The position numbers were made by a program, and so were the translations under genes. Positions 40,589-48,804 of a DNA stretch of 64,000 nt are shown here, in pieces. The notes below the pieces were generated by a model. That model worked only from the letters and a program-made list of their open reading frames with translations, had not been told where the DNA came from and did no database searches. Source of the DNA: Anaerolineae bacterium (GTDB taxonomy: Bacteria > Chloroflexota > Anaerolineae > Anaerolineales > Anaerolineaceae); contig JABLXK010000019.1 of the NCBI GenBank assembly GCA_013178095.1, forward strand, positions 1-64,000. Reading direction: 5' to 3'. Every line of letters begins with the position of its first letter. Within the stretch, counting starts at the first letter, position 1.

Positions 40589-41047
40589 ATGAAAAACGAA
40601 ATCATCATCGGCGGCTTGACCGCCATCGTAACCGGCGCTTTCATCAGCATGCAGGCTCTGTTGAGCGGCCGCGCCGGTCAAATCATCGGCCCGATCAATA
40701 CCGGATTTTGGACGAATTTTTTAGGCGGTTCGATCGCAGGATTGCTGATCCTCAGCATCGGCGCTTTCCGCGGGTTTGAAACGGTCAAGATCACTGCAAC
40801 CGCCCTGCCTATCGTGGCAATCGCCGGAATGCTCGGTATCATGATCATCATGGGCGTATCCTTTTCGACCGCCCGCGCCGGTGTGGCAGCCGGATTATCC
40901 GCCATCATGTTCGGGCAATTGGTCTTCGGCACCCTGGCGGACACATTCGGCTGGGGCGGCAGCCAGCCGATTCCGCTGGATGCCCGCCGGATTGTTGGAT
41001 TGGCGGTGATGGCTGTTGCGATTTTTTTACTGATGAAGCGTAATTAA
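40589..41047 (+). CDS. YdcZ/DMT-type small membrane transporter
   Basis: A 152-residue protein with five hydrophobic helices. IGPINTGFWTNFLGGSIAGLLIL and the closing RRIVGLAVMAVAIFLLMKR match the DUF606/YdcZ group of the drug/metabolite transporter superfamily, whose members are half-size and function as dimers or pairs. The substrate is unknown. A GGAGGAG ribosome binding site precedes the ATG. It is transcribed from a short gap after the two-component genes and ends at a strong terminator. Confidence 0.8.
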   Translation: MKNEIIIGGLTAIVTGAFISMQALLSGRAGQIIGPINTGFWTNFLGGSIAGLLILSIGAFRGFETVKITATALPIVAIAGMLGIMIIMGVSFSTARAGVAAGLSAIMFGQLVFGTLADTFGWGGSQPIPLDARRIVGLAVMAVAIFLLMKRN

Positions 41048-41061
41048 TGCATGCTTTACCC

Positions 41062-41100
41062 AAAAAGGAGGTTGCGATCATCGAGGCAACCTCCTTTTTT
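41062..41100. terminator. Bidirectional terminator
   Basis: AAAAAGGAGGTTGC and GCAACCTCCTTTTTT form a stem of about 14 pairs with a 10-nt loop. It lies between the YdcZ gene and the convergent DUF5667-type gene. Confidence 0.92.
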
Positions 41101-41118
41101 CAATGTATAGTCTATTGA

Positions 41119-42351
41119 TTAATTTCCTTTCCCGCCGCCCTTTCCGCCCTGTCCATTTTCGCTGCCGCTTCCACTGCCTGATTGGGTTTGGGATCCACCC
41201 TGGCTTTGCGGTTCTTTGGTTCCCAGCCAGTCGTAATCGTATGAATAGGAATACAACAGCTCATTGTTGTTTATGCTATACAGGTTCAGAACACCGCTTG
41301 AGTCTGCCTGCGGAATGTTGCATGTGACCAGATCACCTTGCGCAGCGCAGGTATAACGCTGCCCGTTCATTTCAGCATACACTCCCAGCTGCGCAGCATT
41401 GGCGATGCGGAAAGTAAAGACCGCGTTCTGTCCATCACCGGCAGCATTTACCAAAGCATTATTGCGGAGCTGCTCGCCATTATCGGAGTCAGTATCCTCC
41501 TCGATCTCGGCAGGCATGGTTGGCGCAGCTTCAGTTGGTGCTTCCGGTATCGTTTCTTCAGGAACTTCTTCGTCCGCTGCATGGATGCGCAGCCGGGTTT
41601 GGGTATTGGTTTGCAGCATTAATTGCAATTGTTCCTGAACCCTGTCTTGATTCGCCACGGACTTATGCACCATCAAGGTCTGCATGATTTGAGCTTGTTC
41701 CTGCAGTTGGTTTTGAATTTCAGTTCGCAATTGCTGCGCTTCATCCGGGTTTTGCGCCTGAATTCCGGCCATTAAGTTTTCCATCGATCTGGTCTGGTTT
41801 TGATAGCCGTCAATGGCTTCATCCAAATCATTTAACCGATTTTTCTCGATCAATCTCTGCATTTCCTGAAGGCGATTTTCAGTAAATTCCAGGTAAAGGT
41901 GAGCATCCCCCGCATCCGGCGCCAGCATTAATTGAAAATCTTCCGTGAACAATTTCAGCGGATACAAAGCGTCGCCGGGCAAGGCATCCGTGGAAGCATA
42001 AACTGCTCCCGTTCCAGTCAGAATAGACAAGATTGTTGAAACAATAATCACCCAAGTCATCGCAAACCTCCGTTCAGTAGTATGCAATAGATAACGAGGA
42101 TGATCGGATTCTGTTACACCAAGATCGCGGTCCGGAAGATGGTTCATCAGGCGAGTTTTGATTTCTTTTATGGCAAGCTTTTCCGTATCTGATGGCACTT
42201 CGCCTTTCAGCACATCTGTTAATTCAAAAGCAGTTTCTAATTCATTTGCAATTTCCGGGAAACGCCGATAGCAAGCTTCACGCGAGTATTTACCTGCCTG
42301 AACAGCGTTCAAGCAGGACTCTACGATTTTTGCTTTCTTTTTCTCATTCAT
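41119..42351 (-). CDS. DUF5667-type membrane protein, putative anti-sigma partner
   Basis: A 410-residue protein. The first 85 residues are cytoplasmic and look like a short zinc-less anti-sigma region. One helix (about 100-118) crosses the membrane. The next block ASTDALPGDALYPLKLFTEDFQLML is the DUF5667 signature, followed by long helices rich in Gln and Arg (about 145-275), a Pro/Glu linker and a C-terminal beta domain ending in a Gly/Gln/Ser tail. It overlaps the sigma factor stop by eight bases, so it is the natural candidate to hold that sigma factor at the membrane. That role is inferred from position. Confidence 0.8.
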   Translation of the reverse strand: MNEKKKAKIVESCLNAVQAGKYSREACYRRFPEIANELETAFELTDVLKGEVPSDTEKLAIKEIKTRLMNHLPDRDLGVTESDHPRYLLHTTERRFAMTWVIIVSTILSILTGTGAVYASTDALPGDALYPLKLFTEDFQLMLAPDAGDAHLYLEFTENRLQEMQRLIEKNRLNDLDEAIDGYQNQTRSMENLMAGIQAQNPDEAQQLRTEIQNQLQEQAQIMQTLMVHKSVANQDRVQEQLQLMLQTNTQTRLRIHAADEEVPEETIPEAPTEAAPTMPAEIEEDTDSDNGEQLRNNALVNAAGDGQNAVFTFRIANAAQLGVYAEMNGQRYTCAAQGDLVTCNIPQADSSGVLNLYSINNNELLYSYSYDYDWLGTKEPQSQGGSQTQSGSGSGSENGQGGKGGGKGN

Positions 42352-42907
42352 CTTCAGCTCCCAATAAACCACGCATTTTTTTTAATCCCCGAAATTGAAT
42401 GATACGGACATTACCCTCTGATAATCCCAGAAGAGAAGCAATTTCTCCGGGATTCAATCCAGAGAAAAATCGCAATGCGATCACCTGCCGTGCAACCTCG
42501 TCCAATTCCCTGAGCGCACTCCGCACTTGTTCAGTTTGATCCGATCGTTCAACTATGCCAGGCAAAGACGTTGAACCGGAGTGCGGCTCAGGGATATTTT
42601 GGAATGAAACTTCCGGCCTGGCAGTGCGATAATGATCGACCACCAGGTTATGGGCAATGCGGTAGAGCCATGCGCGGAAATTCAAACCCCTGCCCTCCCT
42701 GCCAAAATGAGGGAGTTTTTCCCAAGCTCTCAAAAATACTTCCTCGGTCATATCCGCAGCGACTGCGCGTTCTTCCACACGAAAAATCAGATAGCGAAAT
42801 ATCTGCCCGGCGAAATGATCGTAGAGCCGGCCGAAAGCCTGCTTGTCACCCGCAATGGCTTCATGAATCCACTGCAACTCGCTGCCTGGTTGATCGACGT
42901 GCGGCAT
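42344..42907 (-). CDS. ECF RNA polymerase sigma factor
   Basis: A 187-residue sigma factor with region 2 (AFGRLYDHFAGQIFRYLIFRV, then EEVFLRAWEKLPHF and RAWLYRIAHNLVVDHYR) and region 4 (LRELDEVARQVIALRFFSGLNPGEIASLLGLSEGNVRIIQFRGLKKMR). Region 3 is absent, as in ECF factors. It would direct polymerase to a stress or surface regulon. Its overlapping partner carries DUF5667 and a membrane helix, a pairing common in Chloroflexota. Confidence 0.93.
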   Translation of the reverse strand: MPHVDQPGSELQWIHEAIAGDKQAFGRLYDHFAGQIFRYLIFRVEERAVAADMTEEVFLRAWEKLPHFGREGRGLNFRAWLYRIAHNLVVDHYRTARPEVSFQNIPEPHSGSTSLPGIVERSDQTEQVRSALRELDEVARQVIALRFFSGLNPGEIASLLGLSEGNVRIIQFRGLKKMRGLLGAEDE

Positions 42908-42996
42908 ATCTACCTACTTAAACGGATCTTGGCGAAATTTGTTACATCAAGGATTTATTTATAGTACCAGTTTTTGCGCCGAATATTGGATCGCAT

Positions 42997-43034
42997 TTAA
43001 AAAAAACAGACTGCCCGGATTGAGCAGTCTGTTT
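42997..43034 (-). terminator. Terminator of the minus-strand MFS gene
   Basis: On the minus strand AAACAGACTGC and GCAGTCTGTTT form an 11-bp stem with a 9-nt loop, followed by further T. Confidence 0.88.
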
Positions 43035-43044
43035 AGTTGCAGGC

Positions 43045-44349
43045 TCATTCTGAGAGCGCGATGGGTTCTTCAACCTCAGGCAAAATTACCCGTTCCGATT
43101 GATCAACCGGATGGTTGCATCTTTGCCTCGCTTCGATGACTTGCCCGGCACGCGCCTGCAGCAGCAAAAAGCCAATCACGGAGAGCGAACCAATGAAGCC
43201 TGCCACGTACCACAGGATGCGCGGATCTAAATTGTCCATTATCAACCCCGCGCCCAACGGCCCGACGGCTACCGGAATGATCCAGGCGAATGAACGGATG
43301 GCCATATAGCGGCCGCGCATGTGTTCCGGCGCAAAATCCGCCACAATGGCCTGTTCCATGGGAGCATAAATCATCTCTCCAATAGTGATGATCACCATCG
43401 CCACCAGGAACATGGCGTAGGTATCCACAAATCCGAACATGGTAAAGCCAATCACGTACAAGACGTTGCCCAGCGCGATAGCCACCATCGGTTTCCATTT
43501 GGCGATTAAGCGGGAGAAAGATATTTGCAGGACCACCACCATGATAGCGTTCAGGCTCAGAATATAGCCAAATTGCTCCGAGCTGAAACCGCGATGATTG
43601 ACCATATACACCGAGAGTGAGCTGTTCATGTTAAAGTACATTAAGGTGGACAAGATTGAAACCAGAATGAAAGCCACGAATACTTTATCGCGCAGCACTT
43701 GCCCATACCCGCGCATGGTTTGCTGAAAGGTCTCTTCCTGGTGCTTCTCAACATGCACCCCCTGCGGCCGCGTTTCCGGCAGGAAGAAAAACACGAACAC
43801 CGCGACCGCCAGGCTGATAGCCACATCCGCGAAGAATAAGGTTTCAAAGGAACGCGAGGCCATTATCCCGCCGATGGCCGGGCCGATGGTAGCTGACAGG
43901 TTGAACACGATGCGGAATATGCCGTAGGCGTCACCGCGCAGCTCATCGGGTACCAGGTCGGCGATCATGGCCTGCCGGGCAGGGCCGGCAATGTCCTCAA
44001 AAATACCGACAATGGCGGTGGCAATATAAAAAACCACAATATCTTTGATTACCACCATCAACAGGGCTGAGGTGGCACTGGCGATCAGGCCGAAGATCAT
44101 ATTGGTCTTGCGGCCGAATTTATCCGCCATCGCTCCGCCCATAATATTGCCGATCACACCCGAAGTCAGCGCCCACACCAGGAACATGGTACCGACCTGA
44201 GTCATGCCCACGTCGAACTTGCGGGTCATATACAATGAAAAGAACGGGAAGATCAACGCCCCGCCCAACATATCGATAAATGAAGCGAACATCAACAGCC
44301 AAAATTTCTTTCCGAATTTGCTGTATGTTGCCTGGAACTTTGAAAACAT
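43045..44349 (-). CDS. MFS transporter controlled by a leader-peptide attenuator
   Basis: A 434-residue, 12-helix MFS protein. Helix 1 contains FIDMLGGALIFPFFSLYM and the loop after helix 2 GGAMADKFGRKTN, the conserved A-motif of drug:proton antiporters. A second A-like loop SRLIAKWKP separates the two halves. The start at 44349 is chosen because GGAG lies six bases upstream; the in-frame ATG at 44361 has none. A leader peptide and a terminator with a competing antiterminator precede it, so it is probably induced when ribosomes stall, for example by an antibiotic that it exports. Confidence 0.85.
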   Translation of the reverse strand: MFSKFQATYSKFGKKFWLLMFASFIDMLGGALIFPFFSLYMTRKFDVGMTQVGTMFLVWALTSGVIGNIMGGAMADKFGRKTNMIFGLIASATSALLMVVIKDIVVFYIATAIVGIFEDIAGPARQAMIADLVPDELRGDAYGIFRIVFNLSATIGPAIGGIMASRSFETLFFADVAISLAVAVFVFFFLPETRPQGVHVEKHQEETFQQTMRGYGQVLRDKVFVAFILVSILSTLMYFNMNSSLSVYMVNHRGFSSEQFGYILSLNAIMVVVLQISFSRLIAKWKPMVAIALGNVLYVIGFTMFGFVDTYAMFLVAMVIITIGEMIYAPMEQAIVADFAPEHMRGRYMAIRSFAWIIPVAVGPLGAGLIMDNLDPRILWYVAGFIGSLSVIGFLLLQARAGQVIEARQRCNHPVDQSERVILPEVEEPIALSE

Positions 44350-44481
44350 TTTGAACTCCATTATCTGTTCATGATTCCTGTGAGAAAGTGATCCAGCGGC
44401 AATTCTCACCCAATCTGGCGCGCCACGGCGCCTGTTTCGACCCCTGCGATGGAATTCGTAAAAACGGGAATTGAAAGGAAT

Positions 44482-44516
44482 AAAAAAACCGCAGGGGCTC
44501 TGGCCCTCCTGCGGTT
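44482..44516 (-). terminator. Attenuator terminator before the MFS gene
   Basis: On the minus strand CCGCAGG-AG-GGC and GCC-CCTGCGG form a stable stem (44514-44489) followed by TTTTTTTA. Its left arm, GCAGGAGG (44512-44505), is perfectly complementary to CCTCCTGC (44555-44548) at the end of the leader ORF, which would form an antiterminator. Confidence 0.88.
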
Positions 44517-44537
44517 AATCGTTTATGGAATGTTCGA

Positions 44538-44597
44538 TTAATTTAATGCAGGAGGCTCGCCAAAAGTTTGACCATCGAGAGTCTTTTCGAGAATCAT
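44538..44597 (-). CDS. 19-aa regulatory leader peptide of the MFS gene
   Basis: ATG at 44597 with a near-consensus ribosome binding site AAAGGAGG (44614-44607) opens a 19-codon frame ending in TAA at 44540-44538. The peptide is MILEKTLDG followed by QTFGEPPALN, ending close to the Pro-Pro pair that slows ribosomes. The ribosome binding site AGGAGGC (44612-44606) can pair over 7 bp with GCCTCCT (44556-44550) near the end of the ORF. That segment can instead pair with the terminator's left arm. These four competing segments are the classic arrangement of drug-responsive attenuators. Confidence 0.8.
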   Translation of the reverse strand: MILEKTLDGQTFGEPPALN

Positions 44598-44636
44598 ATT
44601 CACTTGCCTCCTTTACATATTAATGAGATGTTGTAA

Positions 44637-44666
44637 ATTTTATCAGAAATCCATCAAAATGGTCAA
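44637..44666 (-). promoter_or_regulatory. Promoter of the attenuated MFS transcript
   Basis: TTGACC (44666-44661), an 18-base spacer and TAAAAT (44642-44637). The start would fall near 44630, about 16 bases before the leader ribosome binding site. Confidence 0.65.
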
Positions 44667-44776
44667 TCGGACATTTGTACTAAAAATGGGTGATTTCCAT
44701 CTGGATTTGTGCAAATTCCTTGCCGAAAGTATAATTTCATCTTCATCAAAAATCCAGTTCATCACAGGGAATCCAA

Positions 44777-46009
44777 TTGGCCTCTTTAAATTCTTCTGAA
44801 TTCACGGCAACTGCGGCTGCAGAGTCGTCAATTCCACAAACGAACGGGGAATTTCAAACCCTCAAAGCGTTGCTGGTTTCCAGCGCGCATCTCATCCACG
44901 ATACTTATTCCGGCTTTATCGCTCCGCTGATCCCTACTTTGATTGAGCGCTTCTCGCTTATGAAGGTGGAAGCCAGTTTTTTCCTTTTTCTATACCAGGG
45001 TGTGTCCATTTTACAACCGGTGATCGGCCATTGGGCGGACCGGGTCAATTTACGCAAGATCGCCCTGATCGGCCCTGCAGTCACCGGCATCTTCCTGAGT
45101 TTATTAGGCACCGCCCCCAGCTACCCCATCGCTTTGCTTTACTGCCTGTTGGCCGGTTTTTCATCCGCCTCCATGCACGCCATCCTGCCGGCTCTGGTGG
45201 GAACTTATTCAGGCAGGAGCGTCGGCAAGGGCATGAGCTTTTGGATGGTCGGCGGCGAGTTGGGCGTGATGTTCGGGCCAATGATCATGACCGCCATGGT
45301 CGCCACCCGTTCGCTTCACGTCTCCGCGTGGTTTATGGCTGGAGGCATCGCGATTTCTCTGATACTGAACTACCTGATGCGCAACGAACCTTACGTGATC
45401 GTGAACAACAAAACCAGCCATTCCATCCCTGCCAAAGAACTGCGAATCGTTATGCTCCCGTTGGGCTGCATTGTATTATTGCGGGCTTTAATGCGCACAG
45501 CAGCCGAGATCTACCTGCCGGTTTTTCTGCTGGAAAAGGGAGCAGGAGTGTGGTTAGCCGGTATTTCTATCAGTATCCTGCAGGGATTCGGCGTGCTGGG
45601 TGTGGTGCTGGGCGGCTTTGCCAATGACCGCTTCGGGTACAAACCGGTGCTCTCCGGTTCGCTGGTGCTTTCCGGACTGGGCATGCTGGCCTTTGTTTTC
45701 ACAACCGGCGCAGCGCGGATCGCCAGCCTGGCTGTTTTGGGTACCGCTTCCATGATGATGCTGCCAATCGGCATGGCTATTGCGCAGGAAAACTTTCCTG
45801 AGAACCGCTCACTGGCAAACGGGATCTATCTCGCCATGGTTTTCGCGATCAACGCGCTGGTGGGCGTTTTGACCGGTTTTCTATACGATCAAATTGGCGG
45901 GCAATGGACTTATACCATCGGAGGGTTGGTCGTCCTGCTGGCGCTGCCCTTCGTCTTCCTGCTGCCGAAGCGTGAAAAAAAGTATACAATTACGCATGAG
46001 GAATCTTGA
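44777..46009 (+). CDS. MFS transporter of the fosmidomycin-resistance (Fsr) type
   Basis: A 410-residue 12-helix transporter. ALLVSSAHLIHDTYSGFIAPLIPTLIERF is the first helix-loop signature of the Fsr subfamily. WADRVNLRK marks the loop after helix 2 and MHAILPALVGTYSGRSVGKGMSFWMVGGELG the helix 4-5 region. Helix 7 contains RALMRTAAEIYLPVFLLEK. The substrate is unknown. The only start that includes the full N-terminus is a TTG at 44777 with AGGGA before it; the first 25 residues are polar. It diverges from the attenuated MFS gene, and its stop lies five bases before the AlaX-like gene. Confidence 0.82.
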   Translation: MASLNSSEFTATAAAESSIPQTNGEFQTLKALLVSSAHLIHDTYSGFIAPLIPTLIERFSLMKVEASFFLFLYQGVSILQPVIGHWADRVNLRKIALIGPAVTGIFLSLLGTAPSYPIALLYCLLAGFSSASMHAILPALVGTYSGRSVGKGMSFWMVGGELGVMFGPMIMTAMVATRSLHVSAWFMAGGIAISLILNYLMRNEPYVIVNNKTSHSIPAKELRIVMLPLGCIVLLRALMRTAAEIYLPVFLLEKGAGVWLAGISISILQGFGVLGVVLGGFANDRFGYKPVLSGSLVLSGLGMLAFVFTTGAARIASLAVLGTASMMMLPIGMAIAQENFPENRSLANGIYLAMVFAINALVGVLTGFLYDQIGGQWTYTIGGLVVLLALPFVFLLPKREKKYTITHEES

Positions 46010-46013
46010 CCAA

Positions 46014-46736
46014 ATGACCAAATTACTCTATCAGACGGATAGTTACCTGAAAGAATTTCAAGCCAAGGTGGTGGCGGTGGATAACGAAGCGCATGCAATC
46101 ATCCTGGACCAGACTGCTTTTTATCCGGGCGGCGGCGGGCAGGTGCCCGATAAAGGTGTACTGCGCTTTAACGGAAAAGAAGCCAGGCTGGCGCGCGCTA
46201 AACATGGGCCGGACGGTATATTGCATTTCATTGAGGCGGAAGACATCCTCCCTGAAATCGGCAGCGAAGTAACCGGATTGGTGGATTGGGACCTGCGCTA
46301 CAAGACCATGCGCACGCACACCGCCATGCATATTCTGTGCGGCGTAATCTACCGCGATTACGGCGCCCACGTCACCGGCGGGGATATGGAGCCGCTCAAA
46401 GGCCGCATGGATTTTGAATTCGAATCCCTGACCGCCGACCTGGTAGGGGTGATCGACGCGGCCGTCAATAAGGAAGTGGCTGCCAACCGCCCCATCCGCG
46501 TGGCCATCCTGCCGCGCGAGGTAGCCTTCCAGATACCCGACCTGATCCGCACGAAGATCAACCTGCTGCCAGAGAATATCAAGGAAGTCCGCACGGTCGA
46601 GATCGTCGGGCTGGACTTGCAGGCCGACGGCGGCACACACGTCAACAACACTTCGGAAGTCGGCACCATCCATGTGGTGGATTACAAAAGCAAGGGCAAG
46701 ATCAACAAACGGATTTACGTCGAACTGGAGGAATAA
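46014..46736 (+). CDS. alaX: Alanyl-tRNA editing protein AlaX
   Basis: A free-standing homologue of the alanyl-tRNA synthetase editing domain, which deacylates mis-charged Ser-tRNA(Ala). Residues about 25-45 hold the Gly-rich block TAFYPGGGGQVPD. The zinc motif HxxxH is HTAMH at about 103-107. The second half of the zinc site, usually CxxxH, reads ADGGTHVNN, so the Cys position is Asp. The 240-residue length fits AlaX-M forms. The ATG at 46014 is five bases after the MFS stop with GAGGA upstream. Confidence 0.88.
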   Translation: MTKLLYQTDSYLKEFQAKVVAVDNEAHAIILDQTAFYPGGGGQVPDKGVLRFNGKEARLARAKHGPDGILHFIEAEDILPEIGSEVTGLVDWDLRYKTMRTHTAMHILCGVIYRDYGAHVTGGDMEPLKGRMDFEFESLTADLVGVIDAAVNKEVAANRPIRVAILPREVAFQIPDLIRTKINLLPENIKEVRTVEIVGLDLQADGGTHVNNTSEVGTIHVVDYKSKGKINKRIYVELEE

Positions 46737-46843
46737 CCTGCGAGAATTTCAGCATCGTTTCATCGATTTTTTTTTTACGCAACCAGGATGCTGCATAAGG
46801 GGTTAAACAGGTGAAATCTGTTCCAAGCGAGAAGGAAAAGAAC

Positions 46844-47689
46844 ATGCTGAAAATTGTGATGGATACCGCCGGCGACATGCCGCCGGAATGGCAGGAAAAA
46901 TACCAGATCGATCTGATCCCGATCAACATCATCCACGACGGGAAAAATTACCGTCAGGGGCTTGACCTGAACTATGACGATTTCTACCAAATGGTGGAAA
47001 CGTCCAACGCCATCCCCTCCACTTCGCAGCCGACGCCTTATCAATTCACGGAATTCTACCGGAAGATCGCCAAACCCGGCGATACGGTGCTCTCCGTGCA
47101 CGTTACGGAGAAATTATCCGGCACAATGGCTTCCGCTATGCAAGCCGCCGCTGAACTGCAGAACGAGATCAAAATCGTGCCCTTTGATTCCGCTTCAGGA
47201 ACCATTTGCATGGGTATGATGGTGCGCGAAGCGCGTGAGCTGGACCGCCGCGGATCGCCCCTGGAGGCCATACTCACCAGGCTGGAAGAAATGCGGCGCA
47301 GGATGGAACTGGTTTTCACAGTGGACACACTCAAATTCGCCAGCATGAGCGGCAGGGTCAAGCACCTGCAAGCCGCTCTGGCATCCATGTTGAACGTCAA
47401 GCCGATCATCGAGTTGAAAAACGGATTGATCGAAATGGGAGAAAAGGTGCGTTCGCGCAGCAAGTCGATCGATAAACTGCTTGAAAAAATGAAACAGAAA
47501 TTCGGCGACCGGCGGATCACGATCGGAGTGCTGCACGCGCACGACCCGCAAAGCGGCATGGATTTGCTCAACCGGGTAGTCCGGGAACTCAATTGCGCCG
47601 AGGCAATCTTCGGCGAGATATCCATCTCGCTGGCTGCCCACTTCGGTCCCGGGACGCTTGGGCTGGCAGCCTACCCGATGGAAGAATAA
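46844..47689 (+). CDS. DegV-family fatty acid-binding protein
   Basis: A 281-residue DegV protein. It starts MLKIVMDTAGDMPPEW and keeps the two family loops: TSNAIPSTSQPTPYQF (binding a fatty acid carboxylate through Thr/Ser) and DSASGTICMGMMV. VFTVDTLKFASMSGRV is the third conserved block. Family members bind a single fatty acid chain and some act as FakB, the carrier subunit of fatty acid kinase. No fakA partner is seen here. GAAGGAAAAG precedes the ATG. Confidence 0.9.
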   Translation: MLKIVMDTAGDMPPEWQEKYQIDLIPINIIHDGKNYRQGLDLNYDDFYQMVETSNAIPSTSQPTPYQFTEFYRKIAKPGDTVLSVHVTEKLSGTMASAMQAAAELQNEIKIVPFDSASGTICMGMMVREARELDRRGSPLEAILTRLEEMRRRMELVFTVDTLKFASMSGRVKHLQAALASMLNVKPIIELKNGLIEMGEKVRSRSKSIDKLLEKMKQKFGDRRITIGVLHAHDPQSGMDLLNRVVRELNCAEAIFGEISISLAAHFGPGTLGLAAYPMEE

Positions 47690-47729
47690 TACTGATCAGG
47701 TAAACCAAGCTCATTTCACAGTAAAAAAT

Positions 47730-47757
47730 AAGCCGGAAAAAATCCGGCTTTTTTTTT
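47730..47757. terminator. Bidirectional terminator after degV
   Basis: AAGCCGG and CCGGCTT form a 7-bp stem with a 7-nt loop, an A run before it and eight T after. Confidence 0.9.
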
Positions 47758-47774
47758 AGTAATTTTCTATATCG

Positions 47775-48506
47775 CTATTTATTTCCCAGCGATTTCAGGT
47801 TGCCCATGCCGCTGATATCGGTATTCAATACCGGTTCGCCGTAATAACTCAAATCGCCCATGCCGCTGATATCCAGATTCAATTCTTCCTGCGCCCAGAC
47901 CACAGCGCTGCCCGATCCGGAGATCTTGATATCCGCTGACTGGCTTTGCAGATTGCCGGCATGATAACCGCCCGAACCGCTGATATCGATGGATTGTTTT
48001 TCCACTGAACCGGATGCTTCGGCAGTACCCATGCCGCTGATATCCAGGTCGAAAGTTTCCGCCTGCAGGTCGCTGATTTTCAATGAACCCGATCCGCTGA
48101 TCTCCACCCACAGGCGGTCGGTCCGCAGGGATTTGATCTCGATATTCCCCACGCCGCTGGTTTCCACCGCGGAAAGGTCCCGCACGGTCAGGCGATAGGT
48201 AATTTCACGGCTGGGGAGCAAGTTGATGAATTCCCTTGTTCCCAGCGATAATTTCCCCCCGCTGACGTCGCTGCGGATGTACTGCATGATATTTTCATCG
48301 GCAGTGATTTCCAGCGCGTCCGTACCTCCCTGTTCGATGATCAGGGTGCCGATTCCGCTGAGCTCAACCGCGTTGATGCCGGTTATCCGGCGTGATTCCG
48401 TGACCAGGTTGCCGGAGCCTTTCACTTCCGTTATCCGCATCGGGAAAGCACAGGAAGCAAGCAGCGCGACCGCCAGCAGGCTCAACCAAAATCCGAATTT
48501 ACGCAT
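47775..48506 (-). CDS. Head-GIN (DUF2807) lipoprotein
   Basis: A lipoprotein of 243 residues (lipobox LLASC at about residue 19). The mature part is the head-GIN domain: KGSGNLVTESRRITGINAVELSGIGTL at the start, then repeating ISGSG / ISGMG turns (ETSGVGNIEIKSL, EISGSGSLKIS, DISGMGTAEA, ISGSGSAVV, DISGMGDLSYYG, DISGMGNLKS). The regular spacing of about 20 residues suggests a right-handed beta-helix. Such proteins are exported and may be adhesins or structural; none has a confirmed activity. GGAGG precedes the ATG at 48506. A small membrane protein gene lies 17 bases upstream. Confidence 0.85.
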   Translation of the reverse strand: MRKFGFWLSLLAVALLASCAFPMRITEVKGSGNLVTESRRITGINAVELSGIGTLIIEQGGTDALEITADENIMQYIRSDVSGGKLSLGTREFINLLPSREITYRLTVRDLSAVETSGVGNIEIKSLRTDRLWVEISGSGSLKISDLQAETFDLDISGMGTAEASGSVEKQSIDISGSGGYHAGNLQSQSADIKISGSGSAVVWAQEELNLDISGMGDLSYYGEPVLNTDISGMGNLKSLGNK

Positions 48507-48523
48507 ACGCACCTCCGGCTTCC

Positions 48524-48727
48524 TTAAAATGAGAACCTGAACCAGTCCGTCCCGAAAATGATCGAGATGACCATCATGATAAACACGATCAGCATGATCG
48601 TGCCGCAGCCGCAGCCCAGGCAGGATCCGCTCTTGTACCCGAAACGTTCCTGCATCCAATCGTAGACTTTATCCAGCAGGAACAGCTTGAATAGTCCTGA
48701 CAAACATCCCGGTCGACGATTATCCAT
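48524..48727 (-). CDS. Small membrane protein with a Cys-rich turn
   Basis: A 67-residue protein with one strongly hydrophobic helix (GTIMLIVFIMMVISIIFG, about 42-59). It is preceded by a basic N-terminus and SCLGCGCG, a Cys cluster that could bind metal or form disulfides at the membrane. It lies 17 bases before the head-GIN lipoprotein on the same strand, so the two are probably co-transcribed. The family is not recognised. Confidence 0.65.
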   Translation of the reverse strand: MDNRRPGCLSGLFKLFLLDKVYDWMQERFGYKSGSCLGCGCGTIMLIVFIMMVISIIFGTDWFRFSF

Positions 48728-48804
48728 TATTTTTCCGAACCTCGCATTTCATATTTATTTTGTTGTCTCATATACGTTATTTTTGCGGATACGTTTCTTT
48801 GGAT

